From NCBI GenBank assembly GCA_030562195.1, contig JAUJPP010000003.1, forward strand, positions 14,725,398 through 14,789,397: DNA of 64,000 nt. The letters are read 5' to 3'. Shown here piece by piece: positions 46,770-58,969 of the stretch (positions are counted from its first letter, which is position 1; every line of letters begins with the position of its first letter). The notes beneath the pieces were generated by a model. That model did not search any database. It worked only from the letters and a program-made list of their open reading frames with translations, and was not told the DNA's origin. Source of the stretch: Nipponacmea schrenckii. Taxonomy: Eukaryota; Mollusca; Gastropoda; Lottiidae. A program made the translations under genes and the position numbers.

Positions 46770-47453
46770 CTTTCTTCGTGGATCAAATTCTTTACCATCT
46801 CCCTCACCACGTGCTTGATATCCAATATCTTTCATCCACACAACGTGGACTATTCGAGCATATGTATAAATAAGAACACCAAGTGGTAGAAAATATTGTA
46901 ACACCATTATAGTTGTACTGTAACCAACTCGACCAGATTCAGTTTGCCACACTTCATAACAATAATATTTGGTTATATTCTCCTCTAAATACGGTATAGT
47001 TTTAGAAGTTATTGCAGTGGGTAATGGTGTTAGAAAAGCTAATAACCAACATACTGCAATTACCAAGAGACACTTCCGTTTTGGCAATCTTGGTCTATAG
47101 GGATGTAAGATTGCTATATATCGCTCTAAACTAATAGCTAAAAGTGTATATGCATTTTGAAAAACAATTGCAACTTGTAAATATGTTATAATGGGACACA
47201 GGGCATCACCAAATGGCCAATAGTTTAATAAAACATTTGCTACAAACGTTAATGGTATACAAACAACAGCCATGAGTATATCTCCAGTAGCTAAACTAGC
47301 TATAAAATAATTTGTAACTGTTCTCATTCTCCGTTGAGATAACACTAAATAACAAACGCACCCATTTCCAAACACCGAGACAATTGAAACAGTAGTATAG
47401 GCAGTAATTATCACAGCTTGCCATGCTACCGATACGTTGCTTTCACCCGTCAT
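46770..47453 (-). CDS. Neuropeptide GPCR B, exon 1 (luqin/RYamide-receptor-like)
   Basis: Residues 1-228. The short N-terminus has one glycosylation site (NVS, 6). TM1 has GNGCVC, TM2 has LATGD, then CIPLTFVAN and YWPFG. Cys86 and Cys165 pair across the extracellular side. TM3 ends ERY (110-112), TM4 has CW, the TM4-ECL2 junction has LTPLPTAITS, and TM5 has YFLPLGVLIYTY. The exon closes DPRRK at the GTAGAG donor. Reading through into the intron would give a false 249-residue protein lacking TM6-7. The similarity to receptor A is strong throughout the membrane core, and an HWLAMSS..YNP TM7 in exon 2 supports the same family. The ligand is not shown by sequence. Confidence 0.93.
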
Positions 47454-49310
47454 GCTTTCCGAACTGAATTTCAGTAATACCAGTTACAATCCCCGTTAAA
47501 ACAAATTTCATCTAAAATGAATTATCAACTTCTCAGGTGATGGATGACATTTAAGAACAGATAAATGTAACCCATTTTCGCGCCATTGCCGTTCACATCT
47601 TATTATACAAACAAACTTGTATTAAATTTCCTTCAATATCACCAGTTTCCATTTATCTGTGTGTAAACAACATTTGTTTATTTCCGTACGTCTCGCAGAA
47701 GTTAGTGAAGAGGAAGGACTTGTCAAGTAAGCGAAGGTATTCTCAGGAACAAGTCACTTCAATCGTATTGATTAATACCATACCCTGATCATGGATGTCA
47801 CTGGATGTCACCAGGTTTCCATCTATGGTGGCCTTATCTTCCTCTTTTTTCCATTCATTTGATTTCTGAAATGGAATTGAACATAAATATAGTACATTAT
47901 ATAAAAAAATTTAAAAAGTTTTTTAACATTTAGACTTTTACTAATGCACAAAAATATATTTGAAAATAACTCAAAGCAGATGTAAAATCTATATTTAAAT
48001 TGAAATATTTCTTTTCATACATATGAAACGCCTTCTCTTTTTATAATAATACGATGATAAGTTTAGTTTCCGATAAATCTTGCCGTTTCTGTTATCCTGG
48101 CATGTGTATGGCTAACTTAGTTCAAGTCAATATATTGGCTTTTCTGAACATACACGAAATGAAATGAGCGTAATCTTGAATTCGTTTAACAAAGGATCTT
48201 ATTATCGAGTAAGTCGGGCTAAACAACCCTTTATTGATCCAGAGCATCTAGAAAAAAGAGGGTTGACCTCTCTCAAAGTAACTTAGTTAAATCAAGTTTG
48301 TACTCGAAGATCACGACAGTTTTTAGCTTTATTAACAAGGAGTGATATTAGATTAATTAAATAATGTGCTATGCATTTAGTATTCTGCGAAGAAAACTGT
48401 TATACACAGGGAGATTGACTACTTTCAAAGGAGAGCTTTACTCAAATTCGAACATTTCGAGAAACAAAATTGGCCCGGGACTTTCATATAACTAACCACC
48501 AGATCATTAACTTACTAAGCGCGAAAAATCTGGCCATATACGTTCCACAAACGTGATATACGAATGGAATATCGGCACGCATGGGGCCAGGATAAACTAA
48601 CGTTTAGCGCAGGCGATGAAACCTATTGGACGTTAAGGCAATGTATTTTCATTGGTAAAATATATATGTGAAAACCAAACCTGAAAGAAAATAATTCTTC
48701 TCTAAGCAATGCGGCAGTACGGAAACTGCGAGTGGGTGTACCAAAATAAATATCAGCATTCGATTTCACTTAGGTTTAACTTCTCTTGTTTAACCCTTGT
48801 TTCTTGTATAAAATTAGTATTATACAAAGAAGAGTCATCAACGTTTTGAACACCGATGAGGCTATCCATAAAGTTGTAACAACCAAATCAATGACAAACG
48901 TATTTCTAACATTGTTCAATACAAATGTATCACTTTCACTTAACCTTTTTAAATATTCAACTTTAAATCTTTAAAATTATTTTTTAACTTATTTTGGTAA
49001 TTCGTATTAAGCCTACCCTTTTACAAATCATTCTCTGGATTTTTAAGATCACAAAAGTAACTATGCTTTACCCAACACAAGATAAAAGCATAAATCTGCT
49101 TAACGGCATGTCTTTTAACACAATTGATTTAGGCTGCAAGTTATATCTTTTATCCAAGGTTTTAAACTATAAATGTATTTGTGTTTCCCTGTTATATGAT
49201 AGGTAAAATCTTTGCATAACCCTCCAGTTTATATTTAATCTAAACAATTGTCGACTCTCTAACTAGGTCTATATAATATCTTGCCCTGTTGGTTGTATAT
49301 CAAGTTAGTT
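47454..49310. other. Upstream of receptor B, nothing recognised
   Basis: No TATA-type promoter, exon or repeat could be supported. A short frame at 48786-48974 has no domain. Confidence 0.4.
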
Positions 49311-49446
49311 ATAATGTCTTCAACAACTTTCAGCAGTAGTATTTCAGAAACATGTCTATTTAATGTACCAGTAATGTCATAATGTCTCCAACAACTTTCA
49401 GCAGTAGTATTTCAGAAACATGTCTATTTAATGTACCAGCAATGCA
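49311..49446. repeat. 68-bp tandem duplication, two units
   Basis: Units at 49311-49378 and 49379-49446 differ at only two or so positions, so the duplication is recent. It is non-coding. Confidence 0.9.
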
Positions 49447-50452
49447 AAGATCAAATATAATTATTGTTAAGTGAAACAGACGGTGATGAACAGTAGTAAA
49501 GCAAGGATAACATAACCATACACTAATCAGCTTAACATGGTGGTATCTGTATTAAATAAGACTATCACTAATATCAGTTATTTCTAAAACAGCATTTGGA
49601 CAGCATCAATAATTTCCAAAATTGAAAAACATTGGTTATTTTCGCAAACGATATCAAACATAACCTAATTAACTTGAGTTATTTCCAAAAAGATATCAGA
49701 CAAAACACTAAAACAATATCAACCCTTTAGTTGTCAAATGAATTAATAATTTCTACATGAAACATCAAACCCAACGTTCAAATTCAACAAAGCTGAACAA
49801 TACCATTTATAATAATATCCATAATTTATGCTTACTCAAACCTGTGATTATTATATCTGATGAAACAATGAAATGTACAGTTTTAGACTGTCCTATGAAA
49901 TTCGATTGAAGAGTGCCATTAGTCGATATCAATTGCTACTCAGATACTATCAAATAAGTGGCTTTTTACTTTGTCTCGATAATTAACAGTTTTTTATGTA
50001 ATATGTAATACTTATTTGATAGATTGAGCAGCTGTGTCTACTGGTTAGATTGGAAAAAGTCGAACTCATTTATTGTGGTTCATGTATATTATCACATACA
50101 GCCCAATTAATACAATTCCCTGTAATGTTCATCCTGAACAACCTACATGTTCAAAACAATTAAAGGCACAACACTAGACAGATAAAGGGTGTACTCATTA
50201 CACATTATAGGGTGTACTCATTATAGAATTCACTCTTTAATAGCTTCTCAAATGGTAAACGAAAGTTTAAAAGATGATCAGACGTAGACTACATTGGTTT
50301 ATATTTCAATTCTAATTTTCACAGTTGCATCACAATTGTGCTCAGCGGAAATAGATTGCTCTCCACTTTGACTTCTTTCCGTTACACTTTACCAATATAC
50401 ATGACTAGCTGCAAAACCCAACAGGAGTAATATATAATTATGATACAAGATG

Positions 50453-50470
50453 TATATATATATATATATA
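50453..50470. repeat. (TA)9 microsatellite
   Basis: Nine TA units in intergenic DNA. Confidence 0.9.
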
Positions 50471-53400
50471 GGTAATTTGATTTATATTGGTGTTGGCATC
50501 ACGAAGCTTTTTAAATATTTGATGTACATTACCTTTCACATTTAGATAACTTCATTCTATTTTGAAAGATACAACCTTTTTCCAATCATTAGAAATCATC
50601 ACATTTAACGATCGAAACCTAAACATCACATTTCTCAAGATAAAAGAAAACGATATCTTGTGTTCACAGTTCCCAATAGGTAGTCCATTTGTAATATACC
50701 AGCTTTTTGGTAGTAATTTCAACTGTTTGGCGAGTCCAATTTATTTTAAATTGTCAGCACTTTATTATTTTAAGTTCATGTTGTTTAGAAAATATGCAAC
50801 TCATATTTATCTTATAGAAATGAGGGAAGTGAGTTTGACATTCACGGTACCTAAAAATATATAGTCATAACACCTCTATTCTGTCTGAAGTGAAATTGAG
50901 AAACGCCAGCGAGTTAATATAAAAGGAATACTGGTGTGAATGTATTTCTTCTGCTCTTGTAAAATGTGGCAGAATTTTTACACAGGTGTTAAGTTATCAA
51001 TTTCTCGAATGGGAAAATCAACGCAATGTTATAAATACTTAGACTACTTCAGATAATTCAATTGTTTTGTTGTTCAACCAATATGTCAGACCTAAACTTA
51101 TGGCATGAACGGAATAGACACATAATTTTAAAAAAAAAACATGTGAGTTTCTCTTAGCATCATAGATTGACATTTCGAATAGATTGTTTCGGTCACCGAA
51201 AATAATCCAACAAAATATAACTTCTGTTACTTGCTGAAACAATCAGCCAAAGTTGAAAAAGCTGTTTTTATTTCTCATAAATATCGTTAATTAAATTAAA
51301 ACCTCTGCACATTGCGCAAACGGATAATCATTATTGATTTGAACAATATGTTCGTTTATGCTGAATATTGAATTAATGAAAGGCTATCACAACAATCGTG
51401 CAGATTATCATATCATAGCAGAGGGAACCAAGTTTACCATAATTACGTGTTGTTATCACAGATAAACTTTAAGAAAAATAATAATCCCAGTACTTGCACA
51501 GTTTGTATGTCATCAACAGCTATATTATTACCCTTCATAAAAACTCGAAAATAAATATCACGGATTGTGACGTTCTTATAATAATAAACAAACCATTAAA
51601 ATAAATTAGATTTTATAAAACTCAGTAACGATTAGGTTTTTATGATCAACTGAAATGTTAGACAATTTTTTCCTAGAAAATCATCCAGAATCATAAATCG
51701 GATTTTATGGCCACAATTGCCAAGGACTACGGTTATACAAAAATTTGAATATATAATTTTTCCTTAACAACATGGAATATCCCTCATTTGATTCGGTTTA
51801 ATACCATCGACTTTGTATAGTGTATATTGAATTCAATATTATGATCAGTGAAATGTGCCAGGAATAAAAATCGTAGAGCTGCTAATGAAAAATTATAACA
51901 TCTGTTTCCATTGTTTAGAAGCATCGATTGGCGAATTTTCGGACTAGCTAGCAATTTTTTGCATTCTTTGTTACATGTATATCAACAGTTTTATAGATGA
52001 TTATACCTTAAAAGACTTGAACATCGTGTTATTTAAACTATGATTAAAATAAGGCTATAATTGATTGAGTGGTCTGGTCCATAATGTCTACCAAATCAAT
52101 CACTACTTTCAGTGTTTTATTTTCACAATTTAGACTATGCCTATTCCTCAAATGGCTACTTAATAATCAAAGTAAATTACGGATTAGCAGAAAAGATAAT
52201 GCTTTCTTACAAAATAAAGGATTTCTAAGTCCACCTACCTTTCTGTATATACATTAAAAATAGTTCAAGTAAGATCCTCATGAGCGTATATACAAGTACT
52301 CTATGAAGGTCGAGGTGAAAACAGATATTTTAGGAAAGATTGCTCATTTAAGTAAACACTTGTCGTTCAAAAAACATTGAAAAGATTCAATTAAACTCTA
52401 AGAACGAGTTTTTCAGTGTGTATACTTTTCTAATCCTTTTTTCTATGCATCATAGGTCATATTGAAACTCTTCATTGAAGTGTTTACTCATGTTATCTTC
52501 TTATAATAAAGTATCAAAATTGTCTAAATAGTTATATTAAGCACTGTAGAGGTGCACTTCACAGAAAATTGTTGATTGAGATGTGACGATGACTAATTGA
52601 AAAACATTTGAGACTTGTATTCGAAAGCTTGTAACGAGTGAATAAAGTATGCCAGTTCAATCAAAGAAACAACATATAATATTGAAAATGTGCGGGTTTA
52701 AAAAGATTTCTTATTATAAGAAGCTGAAGAATGCACTGATTTGTGACGAAGACACCGGACTGCAAAGCAGATTGAAATAGTTGAGAGCTTATTCAACTAA
52801 ATGGTCAAATAGCCGATTAAATGTTACAATTTACTGTGAGTCATCAGATTGACCTTGTAAGGACTGGTGAAATCATTTGAAAAATCTGTGTGCAATTTTA
52901 TTCTCACTTTCGAAACATTTTTAACTTTCACAGCCCTTACTAGGTTAATCATATCAGAACGACCAATCCTCAAGCGTCTCTGATTGATATCAATATTCAT
53001 TGTGAATGTTCTTTTCTGTCGCCTTACATTCTTAGTCACAACAAGTAGATAATATTGTTACCACCAAAGGTCTTACATTGAAAATCTTTAAAACAAGTAT
53101 TAAATAACCATTTTGTTTAATTTATATTTTAATGTTATAGATCAAAATAGGAACAGGAGGCTAAAGGGAATGACCACAGAGAAAACATAATTCATTTTTT
53201 CTTAAGACAACTGAAAAAACCAAACGATGGATTATTTCATGACAACACATTCTTCCATATATAATCTTGAGTATTAAAAGCGTACTAAAAGTTACTTCGA
53301 TTCGATAATGATTCACAAATAAATCTGCTTTTAGAATGCAGTCAAGACTGTTGCCAAGATTCAAAGGATGTGTTTATTGTCTTTTGTTTCAGAACATTAA

Positions 53401-54989
53401 CTTTATAACCAGTAGGCCTATACATTTTAACTAAAACCAACAGAAGTAAACTAATAGTGTTACGTCATAATTGAAATATAACCATCACCTAACTTAAACA
53501 TACCCTATTTTATCAAACCAAGAGAATATAAATAGGATATTGACTTAACAAGTTAAAAATTAAATATTTGACTTTCTTAAGGCTTTATTGAATTTCTTCC
53601 ATACAGTAGATATATAATTTACTATCAGACATTTCTTATACATTTTCTTGCACATCAGAGAACATTTCAATTACACAACAGACATGAGGAATCAATGGTG
53701 TGTTATTTAACCGGAAATTTTCAATATCCTACTCTCTTTTCCCGAAACCTAATCGTGTGAGAGACCTCAATAAAATTCTCTCCTTACAATGCTAGTGATT
53801 ATTCGTATTGTTTGAAATTTAAATATTATGATCAGATATCACAGATCTGATATATTTATCATTATCAATCAAACTGGTTTGCGAAACTCATACAAAATAT
53901 TAAGTTAAAAAAAGAGGATAACGGTCTATTAGTAGTTTTCTATCGATTTTTTCACTAATATTCTAATATTTTATTACTTATTTAATATAGTTCATATTAA
54001 CAATAATCATACCGTGTCAATATATATGATATAGTATGTCTCTTATATAAGGCGAGGTGAAATGTGACACATCATACATCTTAATGTAGATTTTAATTTC
54101 ATACATCACTTATCGCTACCTTTCACCATTAGATGTTTTCCAAACCAGGTTATCATTATATAGATGGTATCCCAACTTGGACATTTATGTTACAGTTGTC
54201 TTTTTTCAGTCATGAACACTCTTTTAAGATGCTTATAGTCGGGAAAGAACATTCTTAATATACCCTTTATGGTCGTGAATCTGTTGCCTGCTGAAAATAA
54301 ATACCAAGACCTTTTATTGTATAGTCCAAGGTTAAGAAGCTATATAATTTAACCATATTTTAGAGGGGTGACTTACCCACAAACATTCCTTGACTCTTAA
54401 GTTAGCTTTACTTAAATGCCACAGCAACATCAAGCATTACCAGCATCAACAATACAAAGAAGCGCAGTTTATAAGCTTACTTGTATCTACCATGTACATC
54501 ACTTTTTGTCAGGTGCAGAGATAATATTAGGATTTGAAAAAGGACGGTAGTTATTGAAAATTTCAATGATTTTTTATGACAGCTTTGAATCGCTGAGGTA
54601 CCACACCAGTCTTTCAGCCAAGATTAATTATTTCGTTAGTATCAAGAATTTTCAGTTGATTTCAGCGGACATGTTGTTGACTCAGTAATAGGCTAAGCCC
54701 TTTTACGTAGTTATCAACTTAACGGAACTGATTGAATAGCTTTCTTTGGCAAAGGCTGAGTAGGTATGGTATATCATGCAGTTTGTTGGAAATCTATTTT
54801 GCAAAATACACACTAAAATTGTTCGTACTTTTTCTTTGCCCTGCTATAAAAAAGTGGAAAATATTGCCGTATGGTTCTCGGATTTGGTGGATAATTCATC
54901 ACTGTATACTATACACTTGATTGTACTATAACACCTTTTATATAGTTGTTTATCCCAGTGAAGACCGGAATTACGCCATAACCGCTCTG
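50471..54989. other. Intergenic, nothing recognised
   Basis: AT-rich DNA. Short frames at 50562-50864, 52069-52257 and 52824-53039 lack recognisable domains; the last is basic but isolated. Confidence 0.45.
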
Positions 54990-56183
54990 AATAGACTGGA
55001 TATACATGAAAACAATCTACCCACTTTTAGATAAAACGGTAAATTGAAAAATTTATAGTAGAAATAATCAAGCTTTTTTGTATAAAGAAGATATACATGT
55101 TTGAATTAAATAACACATTTCCAGAAACAAATCTGCTGCAAATTATCACGCCTTATTATTAGAATTAGTGGTTTGCCTTTCTGAGTTGGTGTGAGGTTTA
55201 AATAAACAGTAAATTGCCAGATTATGAATCCATCTTGACATTTTGTTTCTTTTCAGACAAAAAAAAAATGATGTTAGAAGTTTTCGATAAAATTCGATAA
55301 AAAATTTCAGATTTTAGTGCTATAAATTTAACTACACCTACAGGCAAAAGAGTTTAGAGACCTATTTATGTTCCTGATATTCTGACATGTAACCTTTACT
55401 GTTATAGACTGAAATCTGAAAATATAAGAGTTCTTCTCAGAGTTTGTTCTGCTTTATAAAATGACAAATGATTGTCAAGGCTCCTATTCATTATAATTAG
55501 GCACACAGCTAAATATAAACTAGTGTAAATAGCAAATAGAACACTATAAAAATCTAAACTAAAACAGCAAATCAAACACAATCAAACTATAAAGCAATGT
55601 ACAACAGCATGTCGGATAAAAATCAAAATTTAAACTCATGTAATTCAATAAATAGGATACAATGAAATAGTTAAGCAGCAAATTTAACATAATCAAAGAT
55701 CAAACTAGTGTATAGCAGCAAATCTAACAAAATCAAAATTGTGCAAAGCAGAATTTCTAACACAATCAAAATACAGATAAGTTTAAAGCAGCAAATCTTA
55801 AACAAATAAAATATAAACTAGTATACAGTAAAAAATCTAACACATTCAAAGTATGAAGCAGCAAATCAAACACTTAATTGAATGAACGCGCAGTAAAAAA
55901 TATTCTGTAGTCTTTCAAACATGTTTTTAGCAGAATAGATTGTATGAATATTTCCTATTAGACTTTATTTTTAGTTATTTATTATTTACATGTTTTTACT
56001 TGTTTACATTATAGACTGAATATACATGAAACAATCTACCCACTTTCAAATCAAATGGAGAATTGCTTTCAAAAGATCACGTTACTTTTAGTAGAGAATA
56101 ATATTTATAAAAAAGGTCAGTAAGTTATTTATGTTTCATTCATATGAACACTGTATTTCTAAAGGACAAATCTGCAAATTATA
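54990..56183. repeat. Direct repeats (~165 bp) flanking a minisatellite
   Basis: ATAGACTGGATATACATGAA followed by CAATCTACCCACTTT at 54990 recurs as ATAGACTGAATATACATGAA at 56010. Similarity continues through TAGTAGA..ATAAT to ACAAATCTGC..AAATTAT (to about 55150 and 56183). The two copies are diverged and 1.02 kb apart. They may be ends of an old element or an old tandem duplication. Confidence 0.5.
55511..55878. repeat. ~40-45 bp imperfect minisatellite
   Basis: About eight units of the form AGCAGCAAATCTAACACAATCA followed by AAAATA(C)AAACTAGT.TA, with indels. The whole lies between the direct repeats at 54990 and 56010. Non-coding. Confidence 0.7.
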
Positions 56184-57480
56184 AAGTACTGCGAGTCAAA
56201 GAATAGAGTTCTATGTTTTGAATCGCGAAACTCCAAATTACTTCTCATCCAAACTAATAAAAGTTAAGATGAATTGAATTGTAAGAAAATTAGAGCAGAT
56301 TAAAATGAAGCTACACGAACAAGTTGTTAACGTAAAAGATATAAGATATTATCTTGATCCAAGTAAAGAGTTAATGGTTGAATGTTGTCTTTTTATTCTT
56401 CTCGTTTATCTTCACACCACAATTTCCATTGGTTTAAACACTGACAATTATAGAATATTGAGGATCAAGCATCGTCTTTGATCTCTACATTGATTATATC
56501 TCACACTTGTCACTCGTTTACTAATTTCCACATTCCATCTTATTAAATAGCAATCGACAAAAAAACAACCTCCAAAATTCGTTTTATTATTGGAACTTTT
56601 CCAGTCTAGATAATTTGTATCATCAACAAAACCTGGTGGTAACAATGTTGTCCTTTATGTTAAAATAAAGAAGAGAAATCTAATTTCTGAACAGACGATT
56701 TTTATGTTTGAATTTGAGTTTTCTTTATTTGCTTTGATGGTTACCAACAGAAACATTCAAATTGACATACAAGAATCATACTTCCGATTGTAAAAACAAT
56801 ATTTTTTTATGGCGAAGACCTACTATTTGTCGATTAAGTGTCTAGGGTTTTCAATTGAAATATGAGATCGTTGAGGTTTGGCCCATATTGTGCAAAGTCG
56901 AATATATAATTATAAAAAAATGCCATTTTTATTCAAAAGCTCGTAAAACTATGTTAATGGTTTTTGATTATGGTAACATTACCACGAGATGCAAACGCAC
57001 GAGCAATGAGTTAATATAAAATAGAATCATAGATTTTAAATTATGACATTTTTCTAGGGCTAGTATTTGTTCAAAGAGGAATGAAAAAAAAAACATCCTA
57101 TTCGAATTGAATAAAGATTATTCTATATAGTTACGGTATACTTTTGAAAATGTTAAGTCAACTGTCAAATGTTATATTAGAATTTCGTTCATAGGCGGCT
57201 TGGACACCAACCAATTCCTGATAGCTAAATATTATAAATAGACTGTGTCTCAAACCTTACCGATTTTTCCATCAATTCGAAACATGGGCTTGGTGGATTA
57301 GGCTAAATTAACAACACAGAATGTCAATGATAGAATCTGAAAGCTGTTCAAAACAAATATCTATTCTGCATTATAATCATTATGGTTTGGTATTTTCCCT
57401 GTATTGAAATGCAAAATGCAAAACTAGGAAAAAGCCCTTTAGATTTTTGTTGGCTTGTGAAACTGTATTCTTCATCATCA
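56184..57480. other. Intergenic, nothing recognised
   Basis: No supported gene or repeat. Confidence 0.4.
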
Positions 57481-57497
57481 GAATAACTGTTGGTAGT

Positions 57498-58600
57498 TTA
57501 ACATTCATCTTCGATGCGTCCCCATCGATTTACAATATGGTTTGGTAATTTCTTGAGTAGTTTTTCATTTTCACGTGGATCATTTAAGACTTGTAGATAT
57601 TCTACATTTTCCATGGTTGATTTACAGTGATGATGATAGTCTGAAAACTTGCGCAATCCAATATTATCTTGAGAGGCTATCTTAGGCCAATCTTTAAGTT
57701 TCTGTCGAATTTCTTGTGCCAACATGAACGGGTTCCCAAACCTATCTACAAGCGTTTTCTGAGCTTGATAATAGGCATCTTTAGTATTCACTTGTAGTAG
57801 ACCACTAATTGAATCTATTGCTTCCCCACTAGTGTATCGTCCAAAATAGTAAACTTTTTCTTGTACAGATTTTATTCTGCTTTCAACTAGAGTTTTATAT
57901 GAGTTAATCCATTGAGGGAATTTCATTAGAGAACCACTTAGTATGTCCGGTTCGAGTTTAGGTAGCGAATCTTGATCCCGTCTTTGGGACATAAATTGAC
58001 AAGCCGTGTAAGAGTATGATCTTGAGAAAGGACGGGTGCGGGTTCAGGTTTGCTTACGTATGTGGTATAATTCGGTGCCGATATAGGAATGAGTTGCGGT
58101 TGTAATTGTTTAGTTATTTAATTATCTGGCTGTAAACTTCTGGATTGGGTTTCTAAATATTCTTCAATCAAATTGTCTATAGTTCTTAGTTGATTCGGCA
58201 ATGAATTATTAAAACCCTCATCAGTCCTATAGCTTAAACATCCAGTTTCATTAACAGTGAATAAACTCTCTGCCATCTCTCTGTCATAAACATTTAATTC
58301 GGCATTTGTTTTTGCCAATTCCTTTTCTATTTGAATTTTTCTTAATTCATTTTTGCGAGAGGCCTCTAAATCATGGTATTTGAGCTCCGTTTATAATACA
58401 GCTTTTCTGCGTGCAGCCTCTAATCTTAAGGAATCTGATTTCTGAGATCCGGCCCTTGATGTTGCTCTTCAAGGGCGCCTTTATTTTAATGAACTGCCCG
58501 ATCTTAAGTTACAATCATTATTTATTAGATCTATTAATGAGTTCTGACTAACAGGGATTCTCGGAAAAGAGATGATATTTGAGCTTGATTTTGTTGACAT
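57498..58600 (-). pseudogene. BEL/Pao gag, decayed and inverted relative to pol
   Basis: This is the capsid-side polyprotein of a BEL/Pao LTR retrotransposon. The minus strand starts ATG at 58600 (MSTKSSSNIISFPRIP), runs through a coiled-coil-like acidic/basic region (58118-58318, KTNAELNVYDREMAESL) and ends with a DUF1759-like capsid segment (57992-57498: LPKLEPDILSGS, FPQWINSYKTLVESRI, TLVDRFGNPFMLAQEI, NHIVNRWGRIEDEC). Stops and shifts fall near 58490, 58390 and 58118. The pol half lies next to it on the opposite strand, so an inversion separates them. The start is inferred and the protein is non-functional. Confidence 0.72.
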
Positions 58601-58965
58601 TTTAGTTCTTGGAAATAATGTATCTAAAACTCTACAAAATTATTTCATCTGACATTTGCTAAAATCTACGACGAATCCTTATGTTTTGACAGCTTCTAAT
58701 TTAAATGTTTATCTAGTGCTCTACGTCTTCTTTACTTCTCTCGGGAAATTTTGCATACCGTACAAATCTTGAATTAAAAAATTTCATTTAGAGTCTATGA
58801 TAAATTAATGTAAATAAAAGTTTAGGTATTTACTACAATCCATTGAATTTATCTCCTTGGAATATAGCCTATACACAGACACCTCCTTTAATAAGTTGTA
58901 TCAAAATGAAAAGTTTTTACTAGTTTACCAAAAAGTTTTTACTAGTTTTCCTGAATTTTGTAATT
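58601..58965 (-). other. BEL/Pao leader and inversion breakpoint region
   Basis: By orientation this should be the gag leader or 5' LTR side. I find no match to the putative 3' LTR near 62081, so the 5' LTR is not identified. Confidence 0.35.
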
Positions 58966-58969
58966 CTTA

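Noticed and set aside
52824..53039. 71-codon basic frame
   Set aside because: No family resemblance, isolated in AT-rich intergenic DNA, no signal for expression.
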